Below, one piece after another: positions 1 through 5,106 of a DNA stretch of 5,152 bases. Each line of letters begins with the position of its first letter. Positions within the stretch are counted from its first letter, which is position 1. The stretch comes from an uncultured Eisenbergiella sp. GTDB lineage: Bacteria; Bacillota; Clostridia; Lachnospirales; Lachnospiraceae. The notes beneath the pieces were generated by a model. That model saw only the letters and a program-made list of their open reading frames with translations. It did no database searches and was not told the origin of the DNA. Location of the stretch: positions 1 through 5,152 of the forward strand of contig CARDPF010000229.1 in assembly GCA_948960675.1 (NCBI GenBank), in the 5' to 3' direction. The position numbers and the translations under genes are program-made.

Positions 1-51
1 AACTATAAATTCCTTGATTTTTTAAGGAAAATCACTTGACAATATAGGGAG
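1..51. other. AT-rich contig edge joined to the interior of a GH36 gene; possible chimeric or rearranged junction
   Basis: The first 45 bases contain only about 10 G or C, against well over half in the following gene. An inverted repeat TTCCTT/AAGGAA lies at 10-15 and 24-29. A perfect TTGACA (-35-like) hexamer lies at 36-41, but the place where a -10 box would fall (about 59-64, AGGCGC) is already inside protein-coding sequence. In the frame of the alpha-galactosidase there is a TGA at 37-39. GH36-like sequence begins only after this. A promoter half followed by gene-interior sequence suggests either a misassembled contig tip or a real deletion or insertion end. The sequence alone cannot separate these. 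Confidence 0.55.
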
Positions 52-72
52 GGAAAACAGGCGCTGACCGGC

Positions 73-1905
73 ATGCCCGCCACTTTTGCGGGTAAGGGGA
101 ACGCACAGACATTGGTGATTACGCTCAAAGATGCCCTGTTGGGTTTGCGGGTCGAACTGCGCTACAGTGTTTTTGAAGACTCCGATGCCCTGGTCCGCAG
201 TGTGGCAGCAGTGAATGAGGGAACGGACAGGCTGTATCTGGAAAAAATCCTGAGCGCCAGTCTGGACATGGACAATGAGGAATTTGACCTGATCACCCTG
301 CATGGCAGCTGGGCGAGGGAGCGTCATATCACGAGCCGGAAGGTGACGGAGGGCAAGCATATCGTTTCTTCCCTGCGGGGGGAGACCAGCCATCAGGTAC
401 AGCCCTTTATGGCGCTTGCGACCAACGGAACCGACCAGAGGCAGGGAACGGTGTATGCCATGAACCTGATTTATTCCGGCAATTTCATTGCGGAAACGGA
501 ACTGGATTATCAGGAAAGCGTGCGGATGAGTGTGGGGCTGCATCCTGACGGCTTTGAATGGGTGCTGGAACCGGGCGGGCGTTTTGAGACGCCGGAGGCC
601 GTACTGATTTGCTCGGACGGGGGACTTGGACAGATGACGCGCACATTTCATAAGCTGTATCAAAACCACCTGATCCGGAGCAAATACCTGCATTCCAAAC
701 GGCCCATTTTGATTAATAACTGGGAAGCAACTTACTTCGATTTTGACGACGAAAAGCTGGTTGCCATCGCAAAGGAGGCAAAAAAGCTGGGAATTGAGAT
801 GCTGGTCATGGACGACGGCTGGTTTGGAAAGCGCAATGACGACAGCTGTGCGCTGGGGGATTGGCAGGTCAACAGGGACAAGATCAAGGGAGGGCTGAAA
901 TCCCTTGTGGATCGTGTGAATGCCGAGGGGCTCAAATTTGGTATTTGGTTTGAGCCGGAGATGATTTGTCCGGATTCCGATTTGTACCGGGAGCATCCGG
1001 ATTGGGCGGTGCAGGTGCCGGGCCGGGTAGCCGGTACCATGCGCAATCAGTATGTGCTGGATTTGACCCGCCAGGAAATCGTGGATTATGCCTATGAGTG
1101 TGTGGCCCAAATTTTGCGCAGCGCCAATATCGCATATGTGAAATGGGATATGAACCGGCAGCTTACGGATTTAGGCAGTTTTGCGCTGGACAGCGCGCAT
1201 ATGGGGGAATTTTCCCACCGCTATGTGCTGGGCGTGTACCAGATGCAGGAACGGCTGCTCACGGAATTCCCGGATTTGCTTTTGGAGAACTGTTCCGGCG
1301 GGGGCGGACGGTTTGACGCTGGCATGCTTTATTATAGCCCGCAGATCTGGACTTCCGATGACATGGATCCGGTGGAAAGGCTCTTGATACAGGAGGGGAC
1401 GGCCCTGTTATATCCGCTCAGCACGATGGGGGCCCATGTCTGCGTCTGCCCGAACCATTCTGTGGGCCGGGTGACGCCGATGGAAACCCGGGCCCATGTG
1501 GCGCTGGCGGGTACCTTTGGCTACGAACTGGATATCACCAAGCTTTCGGGGGAGGAGAAGGAAAAGGCGGCGGCATATAACCGGGAATATCATAGGTACA
1601 ACGACCTTGTGCGGGAAGGGACGTATTACCGGATTGCTTCCTACCGGGAAAACGGCATGTACGATTGCTGGGAGGTTGTGGATGAAGAAAAGCGGGAAGC
1701 GCTGGTAACTTATGTGCAGGTGCGCTTTGAGCCTGTCCGCAAATCCAGACGTTTGAAACTGGAGGGACTGGAGGAAAAGGCCCGGTATTGTCTGGAAGAA
1801 ACCGGGGAAACCTATACCGGGGAAATGCTTATGCAGGCAGGGTTTTTGCAGGAGATGATCTTCGGGGACTACGGGAGCCGGTTATTGCATTTTGTGAGAA
1901 TTTAA
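73..1905 (+). CDS. GH36 alpha-galactosidase, 5'-truncated (N-terminal domain incomplete)
   Basis: Retaining alpha-galactosidase of glycoside hydrolase family 36, expected to release terminal alpha-1,6-galactose from melibiose or raffinose-family sugars in the cytoplasm. From the ATG at 73 the protein has 610 residues; bacterial members have about 730. The remaining part of the N-terminal beta-sandwich (about 1-205) contains WARERH and GETSHQ. The TIM barrel follows with NNWEATYFDF (215-224), MDDGWFG (246-252), KFGIWFEPEM, YVKWDMNR with the nucleophile D359, CSGGGGRFD (407-415) and WTSDDMDPVERL with the acid/base D429. The 70-residue spacing between the two catalytic Asp equals that of the Geobacillus enzyme (D478/D548). 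The C-terminal beta domain is complete to the TAA. Family-like sequence continues upstream of this ATG (GKQALTG, codons from 52), no ribosome binding site lies at a proper distance, and TGA at 37-39 blocks extension. ATG 73 is therefore just the first methionine, not a believable natural start. The catalytic core is intact, but folding without the missing about 110 residues is doubtful. The family is certain; functional status is not. Confidence 0.93.
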   Translation: MPATFAGKGNAQTLVITLKDALLGLRVELRYSVFEDSDALVRSVAAVNEGTDRLYLEKILSASLDMDNEEFDLITLHGSWARERHITSRKVTEGKHIVSSLRGETSHQVQPFMALATNGTDQRQGTVYAMNLIYSGNFIAETELDYQESVRMSVGLHPDGFEWVLEPGGRFETPEAVLICSDGGLGQMTRTFHKLYQNHLIRSKYLHSKRPILINNWEATYFDFDDEKLVAIAKEAKKLGIEMLVMDDGWFGKRNDDSCALGDWQVNRDKIKGGLKSLVDRVNAEGLKFGIWFEPEMICPDSDLYREHPDWAVQVPGRVAGTMRNQYVLDLTRQEIVDYAYECVAQILRSANIAYVKWDMNRQLTDLGSFALDSAHMGEFSHRYVLGVYQMQERLLTEFPDLLLENCSGGGGRFDAGMLYYSPQIWTSDDMDPVERLLIQEGTALLYPLSTMGAHVCVCPNHSVGRVTPMETRAHVALAGTFGYELDITKLSGEEKEKAAAYNREYHRYNDLVREGTYYRIASYRENGMYDCWEVVDEEKREALVTYVQVRFEPVRKSRRLKLEGLEEKARYCLEETGETYTGEMLMQAGFLQEMIFGDYGSRLLHFVRI

Positions 1906-1916
1906 AACGGTCAATA

Positions 1917-1938
1917 TACCCTTTGTCCACTGAGGGTA
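1917..1938 (+). repeat. Small inverted repeat just after the alpha-galactosidase stop
   Basis: TACCCT at 1917-1922 pairs with AGGGTA at 1933-1938 across a 10-base loop. It begins 12 bases after the stop codon and directly abuts the next, longer stem. There is no T-run, so on its own it is not a terminator; it may extend the 3' structure of the mRNA. Confidence 0.4.
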
Positions 1939-1978
1939 AGGATGTTGGGGGCAAAAGGTATTTTGCCCCTGGTATCCT
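1939..1978 (+). terminator. Long G-U-containing stem-loop downstream of the alpha-galactosidase; possible weak terminator or 3' stabiliser
   Basis: Positions 1939-1956 pair with 1961-1978 around the 4-base loop GGTA. The inner 9 pairs (GGGGCAAAA/TTTTGCCCC) are perfect, the next 4 are G-U wobbles, and the outer 5 (AGGAT/ATCCT) are perfect, giving 18 pairs with no bulge. What follows is TTTATT after a few bases rather than a clean T-run, so termination strength is uncertain. The four consecutive wobbles make the stem stronger as rightward RNA than as leftward RNA, where they become A-C mismatches. This suggests it works on the alpha-galactosidase transcript. Confidence 0.5.
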
Positions 1979-2010
1979 GTCAGTTTATTAAGACATGGGC
2001 TTTGGGCGGC

Positions 2011-2060
2011 GTGCCGACGGACGGGGCAGGTAAATCCTGCCGCATCTGTCGGCACTTTTT
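2011..2060 (+). terminator. Intrinsic terminator, rightward (end of alpha-galactosidase transcript)
   Basis: GTGCCGACGGA at 2011-2021 pairs with 2045-2055 (11 pairs, one G-U). A second segment GGCAGG at 2025-2030 pairs with CCTGCC at 2036-2041 around the loop TAAAT, with a small 3x3 internal loop between the segments. TTTTT follows at 2056-2060. GC-rich stem plus T-run on the + strand is the classic factor-independent form. On the - strand there is no T-run, so it is one-directional. Confidence 0.82.
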
Positions 2061-2099
2061 GATACGATAGGAAACCCTGTTTCCTGCCCGTATCAAAAA
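2056..2099. repeat. Imperfect 44-base palindrome overlapping the terminator T-run
   Basis: TTTTTGATACG at 2056-2066 is the exact reverse complement of 2089-2099, and inside it AGGAAA (2069-2074) pairs with TTTCCT (2080-2085) around CCCTG. The left arm reuses the five T residues of the preceding terminator. T-runs lie on the 5' side and A-runs on the 3' side on both strands, opposite to a terminator. It could be a protein-binding palindrome, an RNA stem, or part of a repeat element. Confidence 0.5.
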
Positions 2100-2127
2100 G
2101 GCCGGTAATGCGTACTTATGCGCAGGG

Positions 2128-2148
2128 AAAAAGTTGCCCGACGGCAAC
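2128..2148 (-). terminator. Intrinsic terminator, leftward (end of C26 peptidase transcript)
   Basis: Read on the - strand, GTTGCC (2148-2143) pairs with GGCAAC (2138-2133) around a 4-base loop and is followed by TTTTT (2132-2128). It lies about 65 bases past the stop codon of the leftward C26 gene. The stem is short (6 pairs plus a possible G-T), so efficiency is uncertain. A competing hairpin at 2147-2163 (ACCGCG/CGCGGT) shares its edge. Confidence 0.6.
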
Positions 2149-2163
2149 CGCGCCCGACGCGGT

Positions 2164-2188
2164 GTGTGCGCAAAGCGCACACTTTTTT
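2164..2188 (+). terminator. Second intrinsic terminator, rightward
   Basis: GTGTGCGC at 2164-2171 is the exact reverse complement of GCGCACAC at 2175-2182, with a three-base loop AAA, followed by TTTTTT at 2183-2188. This is a textbook terminator on the + strand. It sits 25 bases before the end of the leftward C26 gene, so it would stop rightward read-through from the alpha-galactosidase into antisense transcription of that gene. Alternatively it ends a short independent RNA starting within the intergenic region, for which I see no promoter. Confidence 0.82.
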
Positions 2189-2190
2189 AT

Positions 2191-2211
2191 CCGCCGGTAA
2201 ATTCCGGACGG
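2191..2211. repeat. GC-rich inverted repeat at the 3' edge of the C26 gene
   Basis: CCGCCGG (2191-2197) pairs with CCGG-A-CGG (2204-2211) with one bulged A, around the loop TAAATT. It ends three bases before the C26 stop codon on the opposite strand. No T-run accompanies it on either strand, so it is not a terminator by itself; on the - strand it could protect the mRNA 3' end. Confidence 0.4.
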
Positions 2212-2213
2212 GG

Positions 2214-2900
2214 TCAGTGGGTTTGCACAAGGGAGAGAAAGTAACGGAAAACCAGGCTGCCGTCTACGGCGCCGCAGGGTGCAGGACGCCCGCAGAGCCG
2301 TTCGGGATGCCATTGCAGGCCGATGACCGGCAGGCTGCAGTGGACGATGCCTTCCGGGACGCCGTCCGGGGCGGTTTGGATAACGGAAACGGAAGCTTTG
2401 CCGCTGTCCGGAGGGGGTGGTACAATTCCCTGATGGTGGGCGCTGTTTACGGTGAAATCCAAACCGTACAGACCGGCGAGAAAAGACCCGTTTTTTGCAT
2501 GGGTGGGGTGAAATTGGTCATACTCTTTGTAGCGGTGTGTTTCGGCGGTGGGCAGATGCTGGCAAAGGCTGCCGCCAAAATAAAGGTTGATCAGCTGCAT
2601 CCCTTTGCAGATGCCAAGGACAGGCTTTTTTTGACGGACAAAAATATCCAACAGGGCTAGCTGAAGCCGGTCCAGATCGGGATCAATGCCAAAACACTTA
2701 GGATGGGGGGTAGGCCGTCCCGGCAAAAGGAGCGGATCAATATCCCCCCCACCGGGTAAAAGCAGGGCGTCCCAGCAGGATGCGGTCTCCGGCAGGAGGG
2801 ATACTTCGGCCCAAACCGGGACGGCGGGCCCGCCGGCATTTTGGATGGCATGTATGTAGTTTTGGGCCATGTTTGGTAAACCTGCAATTCCGATTCGCAT
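2214..2900 (-). CDS. Peptidase C26 / class I glutamine amidotransferase-like (gamma-glutamyl-GABA hydrolase family)
   Basis: A 228-residue cytoplasmic hydrolase of the PuuD-like C26 family, which cleaves gamma-glutamyl amide bonds; the exact substrate is not visible here. Seen in order from the chosen start: MRIGIAG beta strand, oxyanion-side motif LLLPGGGDIDP (about 46-56), nucleophile elbow GICKGMQLIN with Cys98, the family motif VNSAHHQGI (about 151-159) and the QWHPE motif giving His198 and Glu200 of the catalytic triad. All triad residues are present and the length is normal (PuuD is 254). An upstream ATG at 2921 would add seven residues (MRRSTTI) but has no ribosome binding site. The ATG at 2900 has AGGAG at 2915-2911, 10 bases upstream, and starts where family members usually do. 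It is transcribed away from sdaAB and towards the alpha-galactosidase. A role in putrescine catabolism is not supported, because no other puu gene is present. It has no signal peptide. Confidence 0.9.
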   Translation of the reverse strand: MRIGIAGLPNMAQNYIHAIQNAGGPAVPVWAEVSLLPETASCWDALLLPGGGDIDPLLLPGRPTPHPKCFGIDPDLDRLQLALLDIFVRQKKPVLGICKGMQLINLYFGGSLCQHLPTAETHRYKEYDQFHPTHAKNGSFLAGLYGLDFTVNSAHHQGIVPPPPDSGKASVSVIQTAPDGVPEGIVHCSLPVIGLQWHPERLCGRPAPCGAVDGSLVFRYFLSLVQTH

Positions 2901-2905
2901 TATGG

Positions 2906-2934
2906 TTGTACTCCTGCGCATTTTTTAGTATGAT
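2906..2934 (+). promoter_or_regulatory. Candidate sigma-A promoter for the sdaAB-sdaAA-cobB operon
   Basis: TTGTAC at 2906-2911 and TATGAT at 2929-2934 are separated by 17 bases; the -10 matches the consensus at 5 of 6 positions, the -35 at only 3 of 6. Transcription would start near 2941, about 45 bases before the sdaAB ATG. A second +-strand -10-like TATTAT lies at 2955-2960 without a good -35. No riboswitch-sized leader is available. Confidence 0.35.
2911..2915 (-). promoter_or_regulatory. Ribosome binding site of the C26 gene (decides start)
   Basis: On the - strand AGGAG is followed by a 10-base spacer and ATG at 2900. The alternative ATG at 2921 is preceded by an A-rich stretch without any Shine-Dalgarno match. 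The spacer is slightly long, so the choice is probable rather than certain. Confidence 0.6.
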
Positions 2935-2955
2935 GGATATATAGGTTCAGTTTCT

Positions 2956-2961
2956 ATTATA
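2956..2961 (-). promoter_or_regulatory. Candidate -10 box for the C26 gene
   Basis: The - strand reads a perfect TATAAT here, which would give a leader of about 50 bases before the ATG at 2900. No clear -35 is seen 16-18 bases upstream (GTAACC at best), so the promoter is weak or needs an activator. It overlaps a +-strand TATTAT at 2955-2960, so leftward and rightward transcription may compete for this short spacer. Confidence 0.35.
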
Positions 2962-2972
2962 TGGAAAGGGGT

Positions 2973-2980
2973 GGGGGAGG
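2973..2980 (+). promoter_or_regulatory. Ribosome binding site of sdaAB (decides start)
   Basis: GGGGGAGG ends five bases before the ATG at 2986. A possible GTG start at 2971 would place this site inside the coding region and add only MGEVT, which the family lacks; ATG 2986 is therefore preferred. Confidence 0.8.
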
Positions 2981-2985
2981 TTACT

Positions 2986-3651
2986 ATGAACATATTGGAT
3001 ATCATCGGTCCTGTGATGGTTGGGCCTTCCAGTTCCCATACGGCCGGGGCGGCGCGCATCGGGCAGATTACGGGGAAGCTGCTTGGGGAACAGGTGAAAA
3101 AGGCAAATATTTATCTGCACGGTTCTTTTTTGGCCACCGGAAAGGGACATGGGACGGATAAGGCGTTGGTGGCCGGGCTTTTGGGACTGGGCGTGGATGA
3201 CGGCAGGATTCCGGAGAGCTTTTCCCTTGCAAAAGAGCGGGGGATGGAGTTTACGTTTGGCTCGGTCAGTCTGCAGAACGCTCACCCCAATTCGGTAAAG
3301 CTGGAGGTGGAGGGGGTGTCGGGCAGGCGGCTGGAAGTGATCGCCGCCTCCATCGGCGGCGGGCGTATCCGCATCCATGAGATCGACGGCCTTATGGCGG
3401 ATTTTTCAGGGGAATCGCCGACCCTGGTGGTGTACAATCAGGACAAGCCCGGATGCGTGGTGCGTGTCACGCTAAAGCTTGGACTTGCCGGGATTAATAT
3501 TGCCACCATGCAGGTGTACAGGGACGAGAGGGGCGGCCATGCCGTCATGGTGATAGAGGTGGATCAGGAGGTTCCGGCGGACTGCATTGCGGATTTGGAA
3601 CGGGAAGGCGGCATCGAAAAGGTGACGTATTTATGTCTGGAGGAGAGTTGA
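2986..3651 (+). CDS. sdaAB: L-serine dehydratase, iron-sulfur-dependent, beta subunit
   Basis: Beta subunit of the two-subunit L-serine ammonia-lyase, which with SdaAA turns L-serine into pyruvate and ammonia in the cytoplasm. From ATG 2986 it has 221 residues, the usual size (the B. subtilis protein has 220). The N-terminal family signature GPVMVGPSSSHTAGAARIG sits at about 8-26, followed by HGSFLATGKGHGTDKALVAGLLG and the IGGGRIRI segment near 124-131. From about residue 146 (TLVVYNQDKPG) to the end runs an ACT domain with the typical beta-alpha-beta pattern (GINIATMQVYRDERGGHAVMVIEVD), probably for effector or metal-ion sensing. The gene is first in a rightward operon; its TGA directly abuts the sdaAA ATG, which suggests translational coupling and equal subunit supply. 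It starts 85 bases from the divergent C26 gene. No anomalies are seen. Confidence 0.95.
   Translation: MNILDIIGPVMVGPSSSHTAGAARIGQITGKLLGEQVKKANIYLHGSFLATGKGHGTDKALVAGLLGLGVDDGRIPESFSLAKERGMEFTFGSVSLQNAHPNSVKLEVEGVSGRRLEVIAASIGGGRIRIHEIDGLMADFSGESPTLVVYNQDKPGCVVRVTLKLGLAGINIATMQVYRDERGGHAVMVIEVDQEVPADCIADLEREGGIEKVTYLCLEES
3639..3645 (+). promoter_or_regulatory. Ribosome binding site of sdaAA inside the end of sdaAB
   Basis: GGAGGAG lies within the last codons of sdaAB, six bases before the sdaAA ATG at 3652. The site encodes Leu-Glu-Glu of the upstream protein at the same time, which is typical of translationally coupled subunit genes. Confidence 0.8.
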
Positions 3652-4512
3652 ATGTATCGGGCTTTGGGGGATATCTGCCGCAGGGCAGAGGAAAAAAACA
3701 TTTCTTTTTGGGAAGCGGTGCTGCAGGCGGACTGTCAGGAGAGGCAGCTGGAATCCGGCGAATCTTTTTCCCAAATGGCGGCCATGTATGCAGCGATGAA
3801 GGAGGCGGATGTATCCTATGACCCGCAATTGCAGTCCAGAAGCGGTCTGGTGGGGACGGACGGCGGAAAAATGCAAACGTATGTGGATCAGGGTGAAACC
3901 ATCTGCGGGGCTTTTCTGGGACGCGTGATTGAAAAGGCAGTGAAAATGGGGGAATCCAATGCCTGCATGAAACGGATTGTGGCAGCGCCCACGGCGGGAG
4001 CCTGCGGTGTGGTTCCGGCGGTGTTGATCGCCATGCAGGATCAGTTTGGCTTTTCGGATGAAAAAATGACGCAGGCGCTTTATGTGGCAGCGGGAATCGG
4101 TGGTGTGATAGCCTCCCGGGCTTTCATTGCGGGAGCCCAGGGCGGCTGTCAGGCGGAGGTGGGTTCTGCGGCGTCCATGGCGGCGGGAGCGGCCGTGTTT
4201 TTGCGGGGCGGGGATGCAGAAGCCATTTCCCATGCGGCGGCCATGGCGATGAAAAATCTGCTGGGGCTTGTGTGTGACCCGGTGGCAGGGCTTGTGGAAG
4301 TTCCCTGCGTCAAGAGGAATGTTTCCGGTGCGGTGGTGGCGCTTTCCGCGGCAGATATGGCGCTTGCAGGTATCCGCAGCCGGATTGTGCCGGATGAGGT
4401 GATTGATGCCATGCGGGAAGTGGGACTTTCCATGCCGGCCTGCGTCCGGGAAACCGGCGAGGGTGGATTGGCGGCAACGCCCACGGGCATGCGGGCAAAA
4501 GAGCGGTTATAG
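3652..4512 (+). CDS. sdaAA: L-serine dehydratase, iron-sulfur-dependent, alpha subunit
   Basis: Catalytic alpha subunit carrying the oxygen-sensitive [4Fe-4S] cluster that binds and activates serine. It has 286 residues, slightly shorter than the about 300 of B. subtilis SdaAA. Visible features are SRSGLVGTDGGKM near 62-74, the AAPTAGACGVVP loop (111-122), AGAQGGCQAEVGSA with Cys166, and CDPVAGLVEVPCVKRN with Cys208 and Cys219. The intervals of 42 and 11 residues between these cysteines equal those of the cluster ligands in the Legionella pneumophila enzyme (C343, C385, C396), so all three ligands are present. The C-terminus ends METG-like as GEGGLAATPTGMRAKERL. The start is fixed by GGAGGAG at 3639-3645 and by the abutting sdaAB stop. 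The sirtuin gene follows after 26 bases with no terminator between. An oxygen-labile enzyme of this type fits an anaerobe that ferments amino acids. Confidence 0.95.
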   Translation: MYRALGDICRRAEEKNISFWEAVLQADCQERQLESGESFSQMAAMYAAMKEADVSYDPQLQSRSGLVGTDGGKMQTYVDQGETICGAFLGRVIEKAVKMGESNACMKRIVAAPTAGACGVVPAVLIAMQDQFGFSDEKMTQALYVAAGIGGVIASRAFIAGAQGGCQAEVGSAASMAAGAAVFLRGGDAEAISHAAAMAMKNLLGLVCDPVAGLVEVPCVKRNVSGAVVALSAADMALAGIRSRIVPDEVIDAMREVGLSMPACVRETGEGGLAATPTGMRAKERL

Positions 4513-4522
4513 GATTTTGTGG

Positions 4523-4531
4523 AAAAGGAGG
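4523..4531 (+). promoter_or_regulatory. Strong ribosome binding site of the sirtuin gene
   Basis: AAAAGGAGG, nearly the full anti-16S complement, ends seven bases before the ATG at 4539. It is the strongest Shine-Dalgarno site in the window and suggests the third gene of the operon is translated independently of sdaAA. Confidence 0.8.
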
Positions 4532-4538
4532 CTGCAGG

Positions 4539-5106
4539 ATGGGTTCTGAACTGGAAAAATTAAAGGATATCGTTGATCGAAGCGACAACATTGTGTTTTT
4601 CGGGGGTGCGGGAGTATCCACGGAGAGTGGCATTCCGGATTTTCGCAGTACGGACGGGCTGTATCACCAGCAATATGAATATCCGCCCGAAACAATATTG
4701 AGCCATACCTTTTACCGGCAAAAGCCCGGGGAGTTTTTCCGTTTTTACCGCGATAAGATGTTGGCGCCGGGTGCAAAGCCAAACGCTGCCCATAAAAAGC
4801 TTGCGCAGTGGGAGAAAGAGGGAAAGCTCAAGGCGGTGATTACCCAGAACATCGACGGCCTGCATCAGGCGGCGGGCAGCCGGAAGGTATTGGAACTCCA
4901 CGGCAGCGTTCTGCGGAATTACTGCGAAAAATGCGGAAAATTCCACGATGCGCATTTTATGCTGGAAAGTAAAGGGGTGCCCTGCTGTGCCTGCGGGGGC
5001 CGGGTCAAGCCGGATGTGGTTTTATATGAGGAAAGCCTGGACACCGATGTGATGCGGGAGGCGGTATCTTTTATCAGTCAGGCGGATGTGCTGATCGTGG
5101 GAGGGA
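4539..5106 (+). CDS. cobB: NAD-dependent protein deacylase (sirtuin, Sir2 family), 3'-partial at contig end
   Basis: Cytoplasmic sirtuin that uses NAD to remove acyl groups from lysine, giving nicotinamide and O-acyl-ADP-ribose. The 189 genuine residues include the NAD-binding GAGVSTESGIPDFR (23-36), TQNIDGLHQ (102-110), the catalytic histidine in LHG (His121), a zinc finger C129-x2-C132 and C149-x2-C152, and RVKPDVVLYEE. No YxxR acyl-recognition pair follows the DFR motif, and the sequence resembles Thermotoga Sir2-type proteins more than the SIRT5 type, so simple deacetylation is more likely than desuccinylation (inference). The reading frame runs on to a TGA at 5127-5129, but bases from 5107 are sequencing adapter. 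The apparent C-terminus KIGRAHV is artificial; the family continues here as GGTSL or GSSL, and about 50-55 residues are missing. It is the third gene behind sdaAB-sdaAA. Confidence 0.93.

Larger units (their letters stand above)
1906..2213. other. Non-coding convergent intergenic region filled with hairpins
   Basis: About 308 bases lie between the tail-to-tail alpha-galactosidase and C26 genes. I find no convincing gene here. Instead, inverted repeats follow one another almost without gaps: 1917-1938, 1939-1978, 2011-2055, 2056-2099, 2109-2124, 2133-2148, 2147-2163, 2164-2182 and 2191-2211. Three of them carry adjacent T-runs that make intrinsic terminators, two rightward and one leftward. 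The word GCCCGACG occurs twice (2136-2143 and 2152-2159) and TAAAT loops occur in two hairpins (2031-2035 and 2198-2202). This may be a dispersed palindromic intergenic repeat, but the window has only one copy of the region to judge from. Confidence 0.75.

Noticed and set aside
1..41. TTGACA at 36-41 as the natural promoter of the alpha-galactosidase
   Set aside because: No -10 box exists 16-18 bases downstream, and GH36 coding sequence already begins at about 52, so there is no room for a leader and the N-terminal domain.
22..1110. Long 362-residue open frame on the minus strand across the alpha-galactosidase
   Set aside because: It is antisense to a clear GH36 gene with all catalytic motifs, shows no domain pattern, and results from GC-rich codon bias leaving the opposite strand free of stops.
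2011..2211. CRISPR array in the hairpin region
   Set aside because: The repeats are palindromes of differing sequence without equal-length direct repeats, regular spacers or cas genes.
2118..2660. 180-residue open frame on the plus strand starting in the hairpin region
   Set aside because: It begins inside terminator structures, lacks a ribosome binding site and runs antisense to the C26 gene with its intact Cys-His-Glu triad.
2971..2985. GTG at 2971 as the sdaAB start
   Set aside because: It would place the strong Shine-Dalgarno sequence GGGGGAGG inside the coding region and add five residues not typical of the family; ATG 2986 is better.
2901..2985. Riboswitch or T-box upstream of sdaAB
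   Set aside because: The leader available is at most about 45-50 bases, with no stem-loop or terminator of the needed size.
3631..4233. 200-residue minus-strand open frame over sdaAB and sdaAA
   Set aside because: The plus strand is fully explained by sdaAA with its cluster cysteines; the antisense translation is low-complexity and histidine/arginine rich, typical of a shadow frame.
4560..4955. 131-residue minus-strand open frame over the sirtuin
   Set aside because: Antisense to conserved NAD-binding and zinc motifs; no recognisable domain or start signal.
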